From Methanoculleus horonobensis (GTDB lineage: Archaea > Halobacteriota > Methanomicrobia > Methanomicrobiales > Methanoculleaceae), in assembly GCF_001602375.1 (NCBI RefSeq), contig NZ_BCNY01000007.1:60027-124026 (forward strand): a DNA stretch of 64,000 nt. Reading direction: 5' to 3'. Under the pieces are notes generated by a model. The model was not told the origin of the DNA. It saw only the letters and a program-made list of their open reading frames with translations, and ran no database searches. A program made the translations under genes and the position numbers. Below are positions 61,601 to 64,000 of the stretch, one piece after another. Numbering within the stretch: the stretch's first letter is position 1; every line of letters begins with the position of its first letter.

Positions 61601-62117
61601 AGAGGTGCTCTCGCGGGAGCGGATGATGCTTCTCGAGCGGATCGAGAAGTACGAGAAGATGAAGTACGACGCCTTCATGGTTGCTTTTACCGCGATCGAT
61701 ACGAATTTCCGCGAGATCTTCGCGCGCCTGACCGACGGGACCGGGAGGCTCATCCTCGACAACGAGGAGGATCCCTTCGCCGGCGGGATGACGTTTGCGG
61801 TACAGCCGCGCGACAAGAAGGTGCACCTCCTCTCCTCGCTCTCGGGGGGTGAGAAGTCGCTCACCACGCTCGCGTTCATCTTCTCCATCCAGCAGTTCAT
61901 GCCCGCGCCGTTCTACGCGCTCGATGAAGTGGATATGTTCCTCGATGGGAACAACGTCGGCCGCATCGCCACCATGATGAGCGAGCTCTCGGGGAACGCG
62001 CAGTCGATCATCGTCTCGCTTCGAAAGCCGATGATCGAGCGCGCCGACCGCATCGTGGGCGTGACAATCCGCGCCGACAAGAGCACTTACGTGACCGGTG
62101 TGCAGAACAATGGATGA
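58674..62117 (+). CDS. smc: Chromosome segregation protein SMC
   Basis: A 1147-residue SMC ATPase. The N-terminal head has GPNGSGKSNIIDSVLFVL (Walker A), followed by a long coiled coil, a hinge near residues 500-670 (GVHGTVAQLGRAPPEYATAL, GGSQGKKVRGFGVAVDDE), the returning coil, and the C-terminal head with LLSSLSGGEKSLTTLAFIFS (signature) and FYALDEVDMFLDGNN (Walker B). The start is TTG at 58674, eight bases after GGGAG. It overlaps scpA by eight bp. Confidence 0.96.
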   Translation: MYITQLEIDNFKSFARKTKIPFFEGFTVVSGPNGSGKSNIIDSVLFVLALSGARGLRAEKLTDLINVNSGKNTAEVTATFSDGTTVRRRIKRTPTGYYSYNYLNNRLCKQADVIEFLAKIGIKPEGYNVVMQGDITRIMEMTDGERRKIIDEIAGVAEFDHKRGQAFSELEVVRERLEREELLLNELVARLDALQHEREQAMEYRRWQEGLEHLGQCRGAALVRQKEQEIGTLHGLMHDQQAAIARTEGEVEAVRGEIEEAHGRQQAVEEEINHKSGPEYLELVGRLEEARSAIKLGEKTIERLKVNRDENAEAVQRVYLDGKRAEAKVEECVAQIRNLSIDRANLAMELATQRDEMKEVEDRIASGSKEVEGVKDQLFATMQDLESKKELRSKILREQDIFIEKSRMRTSERERLDARIAQIEEELTNKQEQVAEYSSCMADCEAQKRQIERDLSEAESTLFGRRSALDRLKKEIRENEQNLMRFEAQQQAHGDAGGKAMDVVLGMDGVHGTVAQLGRAPPEYATALDVAAMGRLRWVIVDTDSVASDAIRYLKENRLGRVTFLPLNKLRPPILSPLEADPGIVGYAVDLLEFDPAFDRAFRVVFGATVVVDTLDRARRMMGRYKMVTIEGDVVERSGAMTGGSQGKKVRGFGVAVDDEIARVRAKLAELEAEAGEIEASIGRFAVAAESKRAERSSIEEQVARYRMLVDEYQKRIEVLSGEKRTLEESLREMLDSAKTGGEELARLEGDLERITGEIAQVSAEIDDLKKKLNDTEVPVLTERYESIRKTVEDIERRLRNKDADITDAKRERQHFANRIEELAAERSRLETKNQEIDAEITATQEQIEDQRRLIGELEARQKEFSDELTGLHEKRDQVLAEIRVLDQRSLELSGAMERIRMQIDALEEREQSLLAELAVLREQAGDVETDLDLAAIDAGIAEAERALKKIGAVNMLAIEECDRVAARVEERTEKKEVLSRERMMLLERIEKYEKMKYDAFMVAFTAIDTNFREIFARLTDGTGRLILDNEEDPFAGGMTFAVQPRDKKVHLLSSLSGGEKSLTTLAFIFSIQQFMPAPFYALDEVDMFLDGNNVGRIATMMSELSGNAQSIIVSLRKPMIERADRIVGVTIRADKSTYVTGVQNNG

Positions 62118-62862
62118 GGAGCCTGTCGAGATCCTGGCCGGCATGGCCGAGCGGGGAGAGGTCGATCCGTGGAACATCGATATCGTGGACGTGACCGACC
62201 GGTTCCTCGCCGAACTCGATCGGCGTAAGGAACTCGACCTGCGGATCTCGGGGAGGACGCTCTTTTATGCCGCGTGCCTGTTGCGCCTGAAGTCGGACTA
62301 TCTCGACGGCTGGGGCGAAGAAGAGGACGAGGACTCGTTTGACGAGGACGAGGATGAGTCGTTTGAGGATCTCGGGTTCGACTACGAGTCGGCCGGGGAG
62401 ACCGAGCCGATGGGGCGCCTGGAGCGGGAGATCCAGCGTCGTCTGGGGCGAAAGAATCTGCGGAAACGCCCGCCGGTAACGCTCTATGAACTCATCAAGC
62501 AGTTAAAGACGGCAGAGAAGGAGCAGCGCCGCAAGCAACGCAAACGGGTCTCCGTGCCGAGAGAGCCGGATCTTGACCTCAGTGCCGGGGACGTGGTGGC
62601 GGTGGCGCACGATGAGGGTTACCAGGGCGCGGTCGAGGTCGTCATGAAGGAGTTCCGGCGCGCCGCCCAAAAAGGCGATATCCTGACGCTCGGCGAGCTC
62701 TCCGGTGCCATGGGGCGGACCCGCCGCGAGGTCTACATCCCGCTCCTGTTCCTGATGCTCGAGGGAGAACTCGTGCTCTGGCAGGACGAGTTCTTCGGCG
62801 AGATCTATGTTGGCGAGCAGATCCCTGAGAACGATGCTGGAGAACGCGGCGAGGGCATGTAA
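62110..62862 (+). CDS. scpA: Segregation and condensation protein ScpA
   Basis: A 250-residue kleisin. EPVEILAGMAERGEVDPWNI and VTDRFLAEL are the N-terminal SMC-binding part, then a very acidic linker, and the C-terminal winged-helix part TLGELSGAMGRTRREVYIPL with FLMLEGELVLWQDE. It bridges SMC heads. Its start overlaps the smc stop, indicating coupled translation. Confidence 0.93.
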   Translation: MDEEPVEILAGMAERGEVDPWNIDIVDVTDRFLAELDRRKELDLRISGRTLFYAACLLRLKSDYLDGWGEEEDEDSFDEDEDESFEDLGFDYESAGETEPMGRLEREIQRRLGRKNLRKRPPVTLYELIKQLKTAEKEQRRKQRKRVSVPREPDLDLSAGDVVAVAHDEGYQGAVEVVMKEFRRAAQKGDILTLGELSGAMGRTRREVYIPLLFLMLEGELVLWQDEFFGEIYVGEQIPENDAGERGEGM

Positions 62863-63875
62863 CATCCGGGCCAGATAAGGGCTATCGCCCTGTTCCCGCG
62901 TAGTTCCTGTCTGATCCGCGATTGACCGTACTGCGCGCATGGGATCATATCCGCGCTCCGGATCCCCGGTGCAGTCTTCTGAGGGCGAATCCAGGCAATT
63001 TTGCGGTGGGATTCCACTTTTTTGGATGGGTTTCGGGTAAATGTTTAAATATCCCTGCCATCAACATGTAATAGTCAAGTTGGGAGCAGAATCCGTGTGA
63101 AATCTGCACAAATTGTGCAGAACGTCCGGAGATCTCAACGTTTATGGGGGTCAAAGCCGTGTGCTTGGATCCGACGATGCAGGGAAATGTTTATGTGCCA
63201 TTGGTGACAACAGAGTGAGGCTGTGTTGTCAGGGCGTCGGATCGTGCAGCCCCTCGGGGTGGTCTGATCCCGTGCCCCTCAACCGCTGTGAGGGCCCGAC
63301 AATCGATTCGGGTCTGATGCGGGGTGACAATGGTTGGATCTCCGGAGATCCGGTGTGTCCTCGCGAGGCTGCATCCATGCGGGTGCAGCGGTCGGGGATG
63401 CGTCTGAACTCCGGCCCGAAACTCCTGGTTGGAGCAAATGTTTATATGCGATAACTCGCAAATATATGTTCCTGCACAGGTGAAGCGTCTGGGTGCCCGG
63501 AACGTGAAATTCCGCCCAGTTCCTCGATCGGGCCGGAGATTCCCTCGGAATCTCCGGGCGGATCTGGATGCAGGGTGCAAATGTTTATATGCTTGCAGCA
63601 CGAACATTGATCCCTGCACGAGTAAATCGCGCGACCCGATTCGGGTCAAATTCCCTGTAACCAAAATTCGATATGAAGATCCGAGATTCGCTCTCGGATC
63701 CGATGCGGGAAACAGATGTTAAATACTCATACAACCAACATTGTTTCCCTATTGATGGAGAACCGACGCGACCGCGCCGTGACGCGGGTTGGTTCTGACG
63801 TTGGCATTGGCAATGCGGAAATTTGTTCAGTAACCGCTAATTCCTCCCAAGTTTACAGTAGTGTGCATACTTCAA
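62863..63875 (+). promoter_or_regulatory. rRNA operon leader with repeated promoters
   Basis: About 1 kb without a gene. TATA-type elements recur: AAATGTTTAAATATCC (about 63039-63053), AACGTTTATGGGG (63138-63149), AAATGTTTATGTGCC (63185-63199), GCAAATGTTTATATGCG (63434-63450), GCAAATGTTTATATGCTTGC (63577-63596) and AGATGTTAAATACTC (63714-63728). Palindromes (GGAGATTCCCTCGGAATCTCC-like, GATCCGAGATTCG...CGGATC) lie between them. A 19-bp perfect palindrome is at 63103-63121. Small frames here are not credible genes. Confidence 0.7.
63103..63121. promoter_or_regulatory. 19-bp perfect palindrome in the rRNA leader
   Basis: TCTGCACAAATTGTGCAGA is fully self-complementary around its central A. It lies between the first and second promoter-like elements, as an operator for a dimeric protein would. 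Confidence 0.5.
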
Positions 63876-64000
63876 ATTCTGGTTGATCCTGCCAGAGGTC
63901 ACTGCTATCGGGGTTCGATTAAGCCATGCGAGTCGAGAGGGTTCGGCCCTCGGCGTACTGCTCAGTAACACGTGGATAACCTGACCTGAGGAAGGGGATA
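63876..64000 (+). rRNA. 16S ribosomal RNA, 5' end (cut by window)
   Basis: ATTCTGGTTGATCCTGCCAG is the universal archaeal 16S start. It continues with GATTAAGCCATGCGAGTCGA and GTACTGCTCAGTAACACGTG, consistent with Methanomicrobiales. The window ends 125 bases in. Confidence 0.98.

Noticed and set aside
63113..63722. Small frames on both strands of the rRNA leader
   Set aside because: They run through repeated promoter elements and palindromes and show no codon bias.

Overview
The window comes from a methanogenic archaeon of the Methanomicrobiales, most likely a Methanoculleus. The right edge carries the start of an archaeal 16S rRNA gene. The protein genes include coenzyme F420 synthesis (cofC, cofE, cofG), tyrosine/aspartate decarboxylase mfnA, a DUF2117 protein, NreA with a C-terminal PCNA-binding box, archaeal DNA ligase, diphthamide synthase and archaeal SMC/ScpA. 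Coding DNA is very GC-rich at third positions and promoters are AT-rich TATA type. High GC produces many long antisense open frames, which I ignored.

Region 1 (1-14643) is a dense molybdate/tungstate acquisition island. It holds a TupA/TupB tungstate system cut by the left edge, a TiaS-like protein, a homologue of the molybdenum storage protein (MoSto), a small conserved protein, a winged-helix candidate regulator, a ModABC operon that also carries trmO, a divergent MOT1-type molybdate permease, a WtpABC system and a second complete TupABC system. That makes four ABC importers, one secondary permease and one storage protein. Several promoters carry different palindromes or direct repeats that could be operators. 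A semiSWEET gene inside the island is frameshifted.

Region 2 (14772-30046) has hisD, two tandem HEAT-repeat paralogues (one with a five-copy QHDxFGGPxD insert), copA with an overlapping YHS mini-gene, a YhaM-like nuclease, a glycosyltransferase, a DJ-1/PfpI protein, a seven-bladed-propeller surface protein with SdrD-like domains, a small SdrD-like secreted protein and DNA ligase. Two intergenic stretches (about 16.1-16.5 kb and 29.5-30.0 kb) share palindromic repeat modules.

Region 3 (30047-40187) has nreA, DUF2117, AIM24-like, YgiQ-like radical SAM, PPC/DUF296, acyltransferase, SRPBCC and vapBC genes. It ends in a small AT-rich island (HNH protein, tiny protein, ribbon-helix-helix-like protein) abutting tRNA-Val(GAC).

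Region 4 (40324-62862) is mainly housekeeping: serA, ppsA, mfnA, hpt, dph2, a METTL5-like methyltransferase, an MFS transporter, an ABC1 kinase, ftrB, purC-purS and a degraded purQ, the F420 genes, a folP-like/folD/glyA one-carbon operon, a coiled-coil gene, smc and scpA. purQ has lost its middle third and is frameshifted.

Region 5 (62863-64000) is a 1-kb rRNA leader with several repeated TATA-type promoters, a 19-bp perfect palindrome and the 16S rRNA 5' end.
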